A stretch of DNA of 64,000 nucleotides from Metaphire vulgaris (Eukaryota > Annelida > Clitellata > Crassiclitellata > Megascolecidae). The translations under genes and the position numbers were made by a program. Shown piece by piece: positions 45,537 to 64,000 of this stretch. Location of the stretch: positions 7,240,668 to 7,304,667 of the forward strand of contig CM030834.1 in the NCBI GenBank assembly GCA_018105865.1, written 5' to 3'. A model generated the notes under the pieces. That model did no database searches and was not told the origin of the DNA. It saw nothing but the letters and a program-made list of their open reading frames with translations. The number at the start of each line of letters is the position of its first letter. Position 1 is the first letter of the stretch.

Positions 45537-48500
45537 GTAAGTTAAGTAAAATCTCGTTAATTTCTAAAGCGCTTTCAAAAGATGCACCAAAGTAGCTCCT
45601 TATTCCTACGCGCTTAATCTCAAATGAAGTAGCTATAGCCAAAGGTGGGTCATTCATGCCGGGTCATTTAATCAAAAGGGCGAGTGGGCAGGATGCTATA
45701 GCTATGGAGGAAATGATTTTATAAAGAGAAATGATTTTAGTTTAGAAAGAAAAACATGAGGAGATGTTGCAAGAAGGAGAGAAAATTGTGACTCAGAGTT
45801 TGTTATCTGGCTTTGATGTAGACAGCGAAGGGATATTGGAATTGAGTTCCAAAGCTCAGGTGCCGCATATGAAAAAGCACGATTGCAAATTTTGAGAGAT
45901 GATTGATTCAGAGGTCGAAGGAGAGTTACATGTGAAGAGGATCTAGTAGATCCAGGTTGCTGTGGAATTATCAGATTTCTTAGGTAGACTGGTTTTGATG
46001 TATGAAGTGAGTTATAAGTCATCGATATTATTTTATATTCAATGCGTTCTGTTATTTTGAGCCAGTGGAGAGATTTGAGTAATGGTGTAATGTGGCAAAA
46101 TTTAGGCGATTTAGTTACTGCACGAGCTAAGGCATTTTGAATCGATTGGAGTTTACATATGGAAGCCTTTGGAAGATTGTGAAACAGTGAGTTGCAGTAG
46201 TCTAACTTAGAGTGAACCATTGAGGTGGCAATAGTGGAAGCAGTTTTAATATCAAGGTAGGGACGAAGGCGACGTAGATCACGAATGTGAGCATAACAGG
46301 TTTTTGATAGTTGAGATATGTGAGCTTCAAAATTTATGGAGGAGTCAAAAGTAAATCCAAGATTTTTTGCAGTTGGAACAGGGGTTATTATTGTATCTGG
46401 GGCTAAAATCAGTGTGGGATTTTCAATTTTTTTCAGTTGTTGTGGCAGTCCAAATAAGAGAAATTCTGTTTTAGAGGGATTGAGGGCAAGGATATTAGCT
46501 GGCATCCACGATGAGATTGACAAAAATGCTGATTCTAGTTCAGAAATTGATGCCTTAAAGGAAGATGGAGTAAACGAAAGAAATAATTGAGTGTCGTCTG
46601 CATAAAGTTGATGATTCAATTTGAGAGAGTTGATTAAGGATGACAGTGGGGTAGTGTAGAGACTGAACAAAACCGGTTCAAGGACAGATCTTTGTGGTAC
46701 TCCATAGTATAGATCGGAGGGTGATGAAGTTTGATTCTGGCATGAAACTTGAAAGGATCTAGATCGGAGATAGGATTGGAACCAGCGGTGAGCTACAGAA
46801 GATATTCCAAACCAGAGGGAAAGGCGTTTCAGTAGGATTTTGTGATCTATAGTATCAAAGGCAGCAGAAAGATCAAGGAGACAGAGACCAGTAACTCGTT
46901 GAGAGCCAATGGCAGTGAGGAGTTTGTCATAAATGTATGTGAGGACGGTTTCTGTTGAATGATGTTTTGTATAAGCAGATTGGTGAGTGTTGAATAAGGT
47001 GTTTTTTGACAAATGCTCAGTTAGTCTGGAAAGAACAATTTTCTCTGTGAGTTTGGAGAGGACAGACAGGTTTGAAATGGGGCGATAGTTGTTGAGATCC
47101 TCTCTGTCAAGGTTTGGTTTTTAAGAAGTGGAGTTCTGAGGAATTTTTAAATGAGGATGGGAATGTGCCTGTGGAAAGAGATAAATTGATAATTTTTTTA
47201 ATAGTTGGTAATAGGGCAGAGGCACACTGTTTGAGAAGAGAGGTTGGTATTGGATCAAGACTGCATTGCTTGTTTGGAAAGGACTGCACGAGTTTAGATA
47301 CTTCTTCCTCAGTCACAGGAGTGAAGCAGGAAAAATTGGAAGGAGCTTCTGGTGGTGATGGGTGATGTGGAGATGTATTTTGATTGGTCATGGTAGATTT
47401 TAGATTGAGTGCGGATCTTAGAGATTTTTCGGAAAAAAGCAAATGATTCAGCAATTTTTGAAATGGATTGAGGAAGAGGCTTTGCTTTATTGCGGTGGAA
47501 TAGACAATTCACAGTGTTCCAGAGTTTACGAGGATTTGAGCTGTTGGATGCAATTAAGTTAGAATATTTTTTTTGGCAGATATGAGAAGGTTGTGGTAGT
47601 GATTTGTTGCAGAACGGAGGTTTTTAAGGTCAATAGCAGAATATGTTCAGTTGTAAATTCTTTCTAGGCGTCTTCGAAATGACTTAAAAGAATGGATGAA
47701 GGAATTGTACCAAGGATTGTTACCGTGAAATGATAGTTGCCGTGTGATTATGGGAGCATGTTTGTCGAGTAGGGCAGATAGGACAGAATTATATTTGTCA
47801 ATTAGTGATTGTAGGGTGTTTGGGGGTTCAATGGTGAGGTCAGATGATTCAATGTCTTCACAAAAGGTGGATATGTCAATTTTATTGAGACGGCGGAATG
47901 AGTAGGTACCACGAGGTGGAGGGGTGGTGGGCAGACGTTTAGGATAGTGAAAATGGGGAAATGATCCGATGGTGAGCATGGGCTGACTGATGAACAAGGG
48001 GATAGTGATGAAGAAGATAGGGTGATTAGGGTCTAAGTTGTGGCCAAAAGTGTGAGTTGGAAAGGAAATGTGCTGTGTGAGGTTTGCTTGTGTTAGGAGC
48101 TGTTTGAATTGAGTAGAATTTGGGTCATTGTTCTTGTCAACATGTATGTTGAAATCTCCAGTTATTACGAATTCATGTGGGGTTGTTGCTGCTGAGCCTA
48201 GAAAGATAGTGAATTCATCGAGGAATTTTCCAAAAGCAGTTGAATATTTTGACGATAATGGAGGACAGTAAACATTGAAAATGGTTAATTTCGTGTATGG
48301 GAGTTTTAGAGTAACTGATGAGCATTCAAATGATGAAAATTGTGTTGATGATGAACTAGTTATTTGAATGTGATCACGGATGAGGAAGGCTGTGCCTCCT
48401 CCGAGGTTGGAAGAAGAGTTGGTGGATTTGGCTATTCTAGGAAAGATTATTAGGGTGAAGCCAGGTGGGGTGGCTTCTATCAATTGAGATGCAGTGGTTG

Positions 48501-49272
48501 ATGGTGAAACCCAGGTTTCGGTCAATTCAATTACATCAGTTGTTGAGGGTTGTGTGTGTTTTGAGAGTAATGTGTGTTTTGAGAACAGGGAGTCCAATGG
48601 TGAGTTAGCAAGTTCATGTAGTGAATGTGTGTGTTGAGGATTAGTGAGGGATCTGATGTTGAGAGTGCAGAGTGTTGTGTGTAATGGGGATGGTCCAGGA
48701 TTTGGGTGGATATCGCCTGATAGAGCAAGAAGAATGATGATGATATTTGTGCGTCGGGTGAGACGGAAATGTGAATGGCGAATACGAAAATGTGAGCAAC
48801 GGAGGGTTAAGGAAAAGGAGATAGGAATTGTGTTTAAATGTTTGTATTGTTCAACGGTAGTGCGGTAGGTCCAGTGATCAATCGGTTTGCGTACATCAAG
48901 TTTCAAGGAAAAGAAATGAACAGTTAGAATAAACAAATAGAGAGGAAATAATGTCATGATGTCAGGCTGAAATTAATGAGGAAAGTCAAATTGTGCAGAA
49001 GTCAAATTGTATTTCAGCTCATGCAGCGGACCACAAGCTCAGCACAAGGTCAATAGTGCAGCCGATGTTAGTGTGGAGTGATTTAATAGAAAAACTAATA
49101 GAATGTCTGGAATTAAATTACAAATAGTAACGGTAATGAAATGTGCGATGATAGGTCATGTTGATTCTAAGTCTATGGATTCTGGCGGAGTTACATAAAA
49201 ATAGTAAAAGAAAAATATACCGACATAAACGGTAATAAATAAATAATAATAAAATAAATAATAATAATAATA

Positions 49273-49333
<61 letters not shown>

Positions 49334-49624
49334 GGGTTTAGAGCGGCAGAAGGACCTGGCCTATGAGAACGTACGTTAAGCCCCAGTCATAATATTATTA
49401 TCCTGGTTGTTCATTTGCGTATCGCGATTTTATTCGAATGCATAAATGTTTCATGCTTTGAAATCAGATTTAACTTAAAATTCCGTTCTAAACTCAACTA
49501 TCATTAAAATTACCGAAATCTCTTTTCAGCAATAAATGAACAAAAGATCAAAAACGTACCTTAAATTTAGAAATATCAACAGAATCTCTAAAACTCTGCA
49601 TCCCTCGCCGCAGCAGCGCTTCAT
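38974..49624 (-). CDS. type I membrane protein with two three-finger (activin-receptor/Ly6-like) modules, six exons
   Basis: Minus-strand exons 49624-49560, 44707-44576, 43882-43780, 42568-42448, 39884-39766 and 39318-38974 have GT-AG borders and fully agreeing phases, giving 294 residues. The N-terminus MKRCCGEGCRVLEILLIFLN has a hydrophobic signal-like core. Module 1 is cysteine-rich and ends CCRHNLCN; module 2 starts CDGFQCVNGTTF and ends CRCSGQHCN. A terminal CC-x4-CN or C-x-C-x3-C-N is the hallmark of three-finger folds (Ly6/uPAR, TGF-beta receptor ectodomains). A single membrane segment follows (TFAATVVGISALLVFFLVLI), then a 40-residue tail with a YTQLTADL motif and an acidic end DTDDEYMLIG. 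There is no kinase, so it could be a co-receptor or pseudoreceptor (BAMBI-like idea, inference). Several N-x-S/T sites lie in the ectodomain. Family identity is not established; the exon chain is strong. Confidence 0.85.
40429..40540 (+). repeat. tRNA-derived SINE
   Basis: A box-like GCAAAGTGGTAAGAACACTG and B box GGTTCGATACC are correctly ordered, followed by AGCCCTAAGGTTGATTCA. It shares the post-B-box sequence with the SINE at 13978-14235. It lies in an intron of the three-finger gene. Confidence 0.65.
40545..40931 (-). mobile_element. diverged piggyBac-like repeat fragment, reversed
   Basis: On the minus strand this carries the same order of motifs as the internal unit of 33885-34934 (GTTTAGCATTTTTATTG, GTGCC, GGGGGTA and GGTCCACCCTACGG). 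It ends next to TTAA at 40928-40931. The other end is decayed. Confidence 0.55.
41560..42065 (-). mobile_element. L2-like LINE 3' fragment
   Basis: The minus strand ends with GCGCTATAGAAGTTGTC and ATAATTAAAT, like other L2 tails in this window. The interior matches the C-terminal coding/3' region by position (a CGCGGTAACCCATTGC-type block). It is decayed, in an intron of the three-finger gene. Confidence 0.6.
42066..42447. other. intron with ATAAGCCGC repeat remnants
   Basis: TATAAGCCGCTTACTATTAT, ATAAGCCGCATC and TATAAGCCGGGGCG cluster at 42330-42395, as in the termini of some hAT-type MITEs. No paired end or target duplication was found. Confidence 0.35.
43995..44062. repeat. two-copy tandem repeat
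   Basis: A unit containing TTTTATCAATAGTTGCAGAA and ATTGTTAAAA occurs twice in tandem in an intron of the three-finger gene. Confidence 0.8.
44995..45217. mobile_element. MITE, 223 bp, with telomere-like core
   Basis: Perfect inverted ends of 26 bases beginning GGTAGGGGTAAAGACGAGCG, flanked by a perfect eight-base duplication CAAGCAAC (44987-44994, 45218-45225). The core is an inverted array of TTAGGG-like units on the left (GGGTTAGGGTTTCGG, GTTTAGGGTTAGGG) and TAACCC-like units on the right (ACCCTGACCCTAACCC). Superfamily unknown; the eight-base duplication would allow hAT. Confidence 0.85.
45490..49000 (-). mobile_element. nearly full-length L2-like LINE with 2A-like peptide, frameshifted
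   Basis: Minus strand, 5' to 3': the frame 48957-47647 holds an N-terminal stretch with LLALSGDIHPNPGP (2A-like), then an APE endonuclease domain with VIELTETWV, NVYCPPLSS and VITGDFNIHVD. A degraded linker follows (47640-47460). The frame 47454-47107 leads into RT; after a one-base frameshift near 47125 the RT continues as NNYRPISNLSVLSKL and the frame 47012-45702, with LCLLDLSAAFDTIDH and the catalytic LYADDTQLFLSF. The 3' end has an AAT tail at 45497-45535. Stops and frameshifts make it inactive, but it is almost complete. It lies in intron 1 of the three-finger gene, in the same orientation. Confidence 0.88.
49203..49335. repeat. AAT/AATA microsatellite
   Basis: A run of AATAATAAT about 130 bp long, probably the tail of a further LINE or SINE insertion upstream of the L2. 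Confidence 0.9.
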
Positions 49625-49763
49625 AATAATAACAATCGTATCAAAATTTTATTTCGTAAAATCATTAAATCCCTCTTTACACAAGAATTCTAAAATAATC
49701 GAACTTTTAGCGCATTAATTTTATTGGGTCATCTAGGGTCACCCTCGAAGATGCGATAGAGTT

Positions 49764-49772
49764 CTTTTTATA
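49764..49772 (-). promoter_or_regulatory. possible TATA box of the three-finger gene
   Basis: TATAAAAAG on the minus strand, 140 bases upstream of the ATG at 49624. Spacing suits a short 5' UTR. Nothing else in the promoter is recognised. Confidence 0.35.
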
Positions 49773-50089
49773 GCCCAACCATAGATGACCTCAAAATTTG
49801 CTCTCTATCAAAGCAATACTGATGGCTCCAAGATTTGGAACGAAAAACCTCAGAGCTGCTTGGTTAAGGCAGCTAAGGATCACGAAGCTTTCCGCAGGAA
49901 TTGTGGCCAGGTTTTCTCAGGGATGTCAATTCATGTCCGGTCCTTGTCCTTAAAGAGCAGTTTGAAGTCCTTGTGGGAATAGTTCTTGCTTGTCCTTATC
50001 CTCGTCCATGCAGGTTGGTCCTTGTGACTTAGCCTTTCAAATGTCCTCACAAGGACCAAATTAATTGAGTGTCATTGTCAGGTGTTGCA

Positions 50090-50700
50090 TCACTGCCAAT
50101 CACCAATGTCATCACACCATTTCCTGTGTGGTCCTACTTACTTGTTGGTAAGCAGTATCGTAAATTTATATAGCGCTTTCGGTATAGTACAGTAGTAGCT
50201 TATTCTTAAGCACTTAATCTTTCTTGAAATAGCTATAGGCAAGGTAGGTTGTCATCCGGGCAAAGTTGAAGTTGAGGGAGCTATTAAAGATGATAGTGGT
50301 GTAGTATAGAGACTGAACAATACCGAACAATACCATCTATTACAGTATTTCCAGTAGTAGGCCCATAGTCTTGATCTTTCTGTCACCTTTCATATGACAA
50401 ATGTATCCAAAGAGATGCTGTTTCCTCTTAATCACTTTTTGCGTAAAGTTTCCTTTGGCTGGATTTTCTTGTATAGTTCCTCATCGCTGATCTTTTTCAC
50501 CCACCCAATTCTAAGAATTTGTATGTAGCATTTTCTTTCAAATGGTAAGATTCTTCTCTCCAATTATTTTATGACTGCCTTCAGATTTCCTAGGGCTTTC
50601 ACTGCTCTTATTACTACCTCTTCTTGCAGTCCAGATCATGTGTCATGTTGCTTCCAAGGTAGGTGCACATGTGTGGCCATAAAACACAAAGTGGTTACTA
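50090..50700 (-). mobile_element. RTE-like LINE fragment interrupted by an L2 3' end
   Basis: 50090-50130 (CATCACACCATTTCCTGTGT) and 50380-50670 (GGATTTTCTTGTATAGTTCC, CATTTTCTTTCAAATGG) match by eye the RTE at 6878-8162 in the same minus orientation. Between them, 50150-50330 resembles the 3' end of the L2 at 45490 (AGCGCTTTC, GTAGCTTATTC, AGCTATAG). It is a nested, decayed arrangement upstream of the three-finger gene. Confidence 0.6.
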
Positions 50701-52966
50701 TTGCTTTAAGCTGATTAACCATATCACTTCAGACATATTAGAATTTGTATATCACCCACCACCAAAACACAGGATCTATAAAACATGGAGCTTAGGTTCA
50801 CGTTAAATTTAGCTGCAACGCAACAATAACATTTAAAAGAACCCAACTTTAGACGGTTTAAGGCAAAAAATAACAATTACAATGGAGGCCATAAATTATG
50901 AAAATCAAGTTATTCACATTTATTATGCAAGATAAACGAGTCCATGTTATTCATATGAACAAATGCACACTTGTAGATAATCAAACCTTTAGAGCAAACA
51001 GCACTGCTCCTTAAATTAAATTTTTTAGTGAACTATGAAGTAGCTTAAGACAGTGAATGCTCGGAGGCCATCCATTTCTGATATCCACATAAATCCTGAT
51101 TTTATGGGAACTCCACCCACTGTCCAAACCTTTCAATGTCATAAAGTACGTTCTAAATTTTGCGGAGTCAGTTATAGTGGTTCACGTTTCAATTTCCAGA
51201 GGGAGGCAAACCTCCCCCTATACAATTTTAAATGAATAGTTTTAACACCAGTCTGTTTTGGTGATAGCCAACACCAACCATGGGGCATTGTAGGGAAATC
51301 CCTGCTGTCCTCCAACATTCACCATAGGGATTTAGCCAGTAAACCAGTGCACAACATTTCCTACAGTATTGCAATGAAACTTTACACAATTGACATATTA
51401 AAAATGTATTGTCAGGGACACAAAATGTATCAAATATGTTGCAGTACAGAGCAGGGCTCAGATTTAAGATTAAACAATAAAGCAACATTAAGGCTTACAA
51501 TGACCAACACAATTTGAGGTAGATTTATTCCTAAAGTTCCCATTCATTCACTTATTGGACGACTCTTTTCTTCCCCTTTGTGTGGACATCATTAAAGAAT
51601 GGCCCCTTTCATCATAAACATTTCTTTATCACTCTTGCTAATCCACAATAATCTCGTGTTTTGTCAGTTTAACAACTGAGAAACTCTACAGGATCCAGAT
51701 TGCCATAAAATCTTTGTATACTGTACATATGCATAAAACACTGTGGTAAGTAAGAAAATGATAAAATAAACCAACAACTTTATTAATCCAAAAGCTGTTC
51801 TTAAGATTCACAACCATTTGAGTATTACTCAGCATTGAAATAGATAATGGCATAATAACATAAGCAGCATTAACTTAGAAAATGTATTTTTGGACAAGCT
51901 AAAATTTAAGATATTGAAATAAGAAATATGTTTCACAATGTTGCAATGCATTAGATTAATAACAAAAGGGTTCAAGATACAATTTTAATTACCTGGTAGA
52001 TATCTTCTGTATCACAATATTATTACAATAGCAAGCAGGGTTGCTACTGGGCTCTTCAAAAACAAATTTAAAGAAATGAAAAACTATCAAACAGAAATTT
52101 ATCAAAAATTTCACAAACAGTTTGAGCAATGTGAAACCAGAAAATGCCACATCTAAATATTTTTGACTTAAGGTCATCAAACTTCTGTCAATAATTCTAT
52201 GGAAATAAAGCTATAAAGAAATTAAAAGGACTGACAATTTTGAAATTATAAAATAGACATCAAAACCTAAAGATAAAAGCCCAGATGAATTCAAAGGCAT
52301 TAGAGCAAAATACCATATATAGCAGCAATAATACCTGTGGAAAATATAAGTGCCAGTGTATGAAAGGGAATCTAGGTAATTTCTTTCTACATGCAACTAT
52401 AACACATCAATTGTTCTCCAACAAATCATAACATTCAAATAAATTTATGTGAAAATTAATATTAAAAGAACCATGCTGAATAAATCTGAACTTCAAGCCA
52501 GAAGGCAACAAACAGAATATTTATAGTCTACAAGCTCGGTTCAGCAAAATGCAGACAAACTATTTCTAACACATCTAAAGTGAGTGCAATCTATAGTTTT
52601 AACAAAATTAAAAATGGAAGTGTCACTGCATCGTCTTTGTAATCAAATTGTAGGCAATATAGAGGTAGTTCTAAGGAAATATTTTAATTAAGAAAAAAAT
52701 CAATGCTATATACATCATTCAACTATTATGATGATGCTGTGCAAAAAGCACACTAAGTATATTAGTGTCCTATGAACATATTTCCAATTATTTGCATTAA
52801 CCCTTCAGTACGAGCATAACTGCAAAATCTGGCAATAAGCCAGAGTCCTTGAAGTCTTTAAAAAATTTTCATATAAAGAGGCCACCCACAGTATTTAAAC
52901 TTAATACCTACTAAACTTCTGATAGTTTCAAATATCAAGACAGAACAAGAAACTTGGTCATTCCAG
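50701..52966. other. intergenic AT-rich region with a 193-bp duplicated segment
   Basis: No gene recognised between the start of the three-finger gene and the PTPN1 end. Bases 51712-51904 duplicate 44722-44914 from intron 1 of the three-finger gene, in direct orientation and without gaps. The frame 51228-51488 (minus) is cysteine-rich but has no start signal, splice context or recognisable domain. Confidence 0.5.
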
Positions 52967-53429
52967 CAGGGAGGTGACCAAGACAGTAAGTGGCAAGACC
53001 GAGACCAAGACACTAACCCTCAAGACCAAGACATTAGGTGTCAAGACCAAGGCCAAGACACTAGGGCTCAAGACCAAGACCGTAATTTTAAACATCAAGA
53101 AAACAGACAAAACAGAATTCACAAATTTTTTATCAACATCAGCAATAACGAAAATTTGCATGCTCAACTAAACTGACTGGCAGACTGCACCCGACAATTA
53201 AATATTTACGATGGAATTTGTAAGCATTCTTTGTTGTGGATGATTTGTCGGATATTTTCATCTTGTTTCTGACAAAAACAGTGAAAAAACCCACTGTCTC
53301 GGTCTTGAATCTCAAGACCAAGACAGTAATGACGAGACCAAGACCAAGACACTGGCCAGCAAGACCAAGACCAAGACATTGAAAATACTGTCTCGAGACG
53401 AGACAGTGTCTCGAGACGTCACATCACTG
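52967..53429. mobile_element. hAT-type MITE, 463 bp, with GACCAAGACA repeats
   Basis: Perfect eight-base duplication CATTCCAG (52959-52966, 53430-53437). Ends CAGGGAGGTGAC and GTGACGTCTCGAGAC-type (CAGTGATGTGAC on the other strand) are imperfect inverted repeats. Both sides carry arrays of CAAGACCAAGACA units; the right side also has GTCTCGAGACGAGACAGTGT. Apparent proteins of repeated T-K-T are artefacts of the array. Confidence 0.8.
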
Positions 53430-54313
53430 CATTCCAGATATGAACTTTTGCAAAATAACTGCTGTGACCAAAAGCATATTAAAGTAACTGAGTTCAATAT
53501 CTCTGTTCAACTGATAATTGGCAGAGTCAAGAGACAACCGAAAATATACGAATTTATTTATTTATTCTGACAATTAGCTTAGGTCAATGGTAGAAAGTAC
53601 CAAGATAATAATGACGTTGTGACATTTACCTTAATCACTACTGTGTTCTTGCTGTCAATTCAAAGCATAGAATATGTAGTATTGATAACATTTGGGGAAG
53701 AAATTTTCAAAACACTTATTCAAATATATCAGTTATTAAACAAGTAAACATAAAATTAAAATAACTATACAAGCATATCCAAATTCAAAACAAAACCTTC
53801 ATGTTGATAATTAGTATGAGGACAACAAGATCAGTCTCATAAGTGGTACTACAACTTAGAAAAATATGTCTTCTTTATCAAACAGACCACCAAATTAAAA
53901 CCATTGGAAAATACACACTCACAGATTTAGAATATGCTATGCAAAGAAAGCATTAACCAAACCTTCCTCCCACATGCAGAAGCAGAAAGTGCATAAATAA
54001 TTTCCTAATCAAAAACCAAATTTCAAGCACTTACAGAATTTACTGAGAGAAAAGAGTTGCTATAAACAAACTATAAAAAATGAAACACAGAAGCAATGAA
54101 AAAAATCATAAAATTTGTCTATTGATCTTGAAACCAACAAACCCCTGAGTTTATCTGACCTTTTGAAAAAAAATTGAATGACTTTTAAAATGCCAACTGA
54201 CCAAACCACCAGAATAATAATAGTGAAATTACTGAATGAACAACAATACTTTTACAAAAACATTAATAAAATTGATCCAAAATGTTATGAAACTCAAACT
54301 TTACACAGGCCAT

Positions 54314-63650
<9,337 letters not shown>

Positions 63651-63726
63651 CTGCATTTTAAAACAGAAACAACTGTTTACAGAAATTATTTTACCTGCAA
63701 GACCATTCACCAATTCAATAGCTCTA

Positions 63727-63788
63727 TCTGGTACATCACTCAGAAAACAGACGACTCTAGTCATCTGTTTTCTGAGTGATGTACCAGA
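63727..63788. repeat. 62-bp near-perfect palindrome (hairpin)
   Basis: Arms 63727-63751 and 63764-63788 are 25 bases each and perfectly complementary (left arm starts TCTGGTACATCACTCAG). The 12-base middle pairs further through GACT/AGTC after one mismatch, leaving a two-base loop. It lies in the PTPN1 intron, about 77 bases upstream of the splice acceptor of exon 63650-63552. It may be a foldback from break repair, a DNA-transposon remnant or a hairpin RNA. Confidence 0.85.
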
Positions 63789-64000
63789 AATACCTCAATT
63801 TTTTTACTTGAAATGTGTCGGAAGCTCTTGGTCTAGTTAAGCCATTTTGTGCAGTTTTATTTGATAAAAAATTAAAATAATGGATTTTCATCATCTTTCT
63901 CATGCATTTGTTTTTGAATCTGTATATATTTTACTCCCTGAATTCAACTTTCTAGATTCAAATTACTCAATACAAGCTTCCGACTATTTATCAGCAACAG

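Noticed and set aside
46336..46590. Plus-strand frames opposite the LINE at 45490-49000 (46336-46590, 47114-47365, 48644-48868)
   Set aside because: They are antisense shadows of the endonuclease and reverse-transcriptase coding sequence.
51228..51488. A cysteine-rich minus-strand frame as a third three-finger gene or exon
   Set aside because: Cysteine spacing does not match the modules at 44707-39766, there is no C-C-x4-C-N ending, and no splice signals in phase were found.
52974..53171. A threonine-lysine repeat protein (T-K-T-L)
   Set aside because: Translation of the GACCAAGACA array inside a MITE with a perfect target duplication.

Overview
The window is nuclear DNA of an animal. Short coding exons are joined by GT-AG introns in phase, microsatellites are frequent, and more than half of the sequence is recognisable or decayed transposable elements (L2/CR1-like and RTE-like LINEs, hAT, Ginger-like, piggyBac-like and Tigger-like DNA transposons, a probable LTR element and tRNA-derived SINEs). 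The gene content and repeat mix suggest a non-vertebrate metazoan, probably marine, but I cannot name a phylum from sequence alone. There are no prokaryotic operons, rRNA genes, genuine tRNA genes or CRISPR arrays.

Five host genes can be assembled by hand from exons whose splice phases agree. (1) 3979-10527, + strand: the last six exons of SLC17A9 (vesicular nucleotide transporter); its start lies left of the window. (2) 16146-23172, + strand: a complete four-exon gene for a 262-residue multi-pass membrane protein that I do not recognise. (3) 28276-36055, + strand: a complete four-exon, 100-residue selenoprotein of the SELENOW / SELENOW2-MIEN1 family, with an in-frame UGA in a CGAU motif, a C-terminal CaaX box and a good SECIS candidate at 36400-36468. 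(4) 49624-38974, - strand: a complete six-exon gene for a 294-residue type I membrane protein with two cysteine-rich modules of three-finger type. (5) 63650-54314, - strand: the last six exons of a PTPN1/PTPN2-type tyrosine phosphatase with a C-terminal membrane anchor; its start lies right of the window.

Layout: 1-3784 is an L2-like LINE inserted in a ZBED5-like hAT relic. 3979-10527 is SLC17A9 with introns holding a Ginger-like mini-transposon and an RTE nested in an L2. 10528-16145 is intergenic. 16146-23172 is the membrane-protein gene, whose first intron carries a striking 906-bp inverted-tandem element (16461-17366). 23845-26900 is an LTR-like element cut by a hAT MITE. 28276-36560 is the selenoprotein gene with a TE-filled first intron. 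The two - strand genes fill the rest, with a nearly full-length L2-like LINE in the first intron of the three-finger gene. SELENOW and the three-finger gene are convergent. I see no sign that the five genes act in one pathway.

Many DNA elements were delimited by matching inverted ends and flanking target-site duplications read directly from the sequence (eight-base for hAT-type, TTAA for piggyBac-type, TATA for the Ginger-like copy). The most interesting host finding is the selenoprotein and its SECIS. The most unusual repeat structures are the inverted-tandem element at 16461-17366, two MITEs with telomere-like cores, and a near-perfect 62-bp palindrome in a PTPN1 intron.
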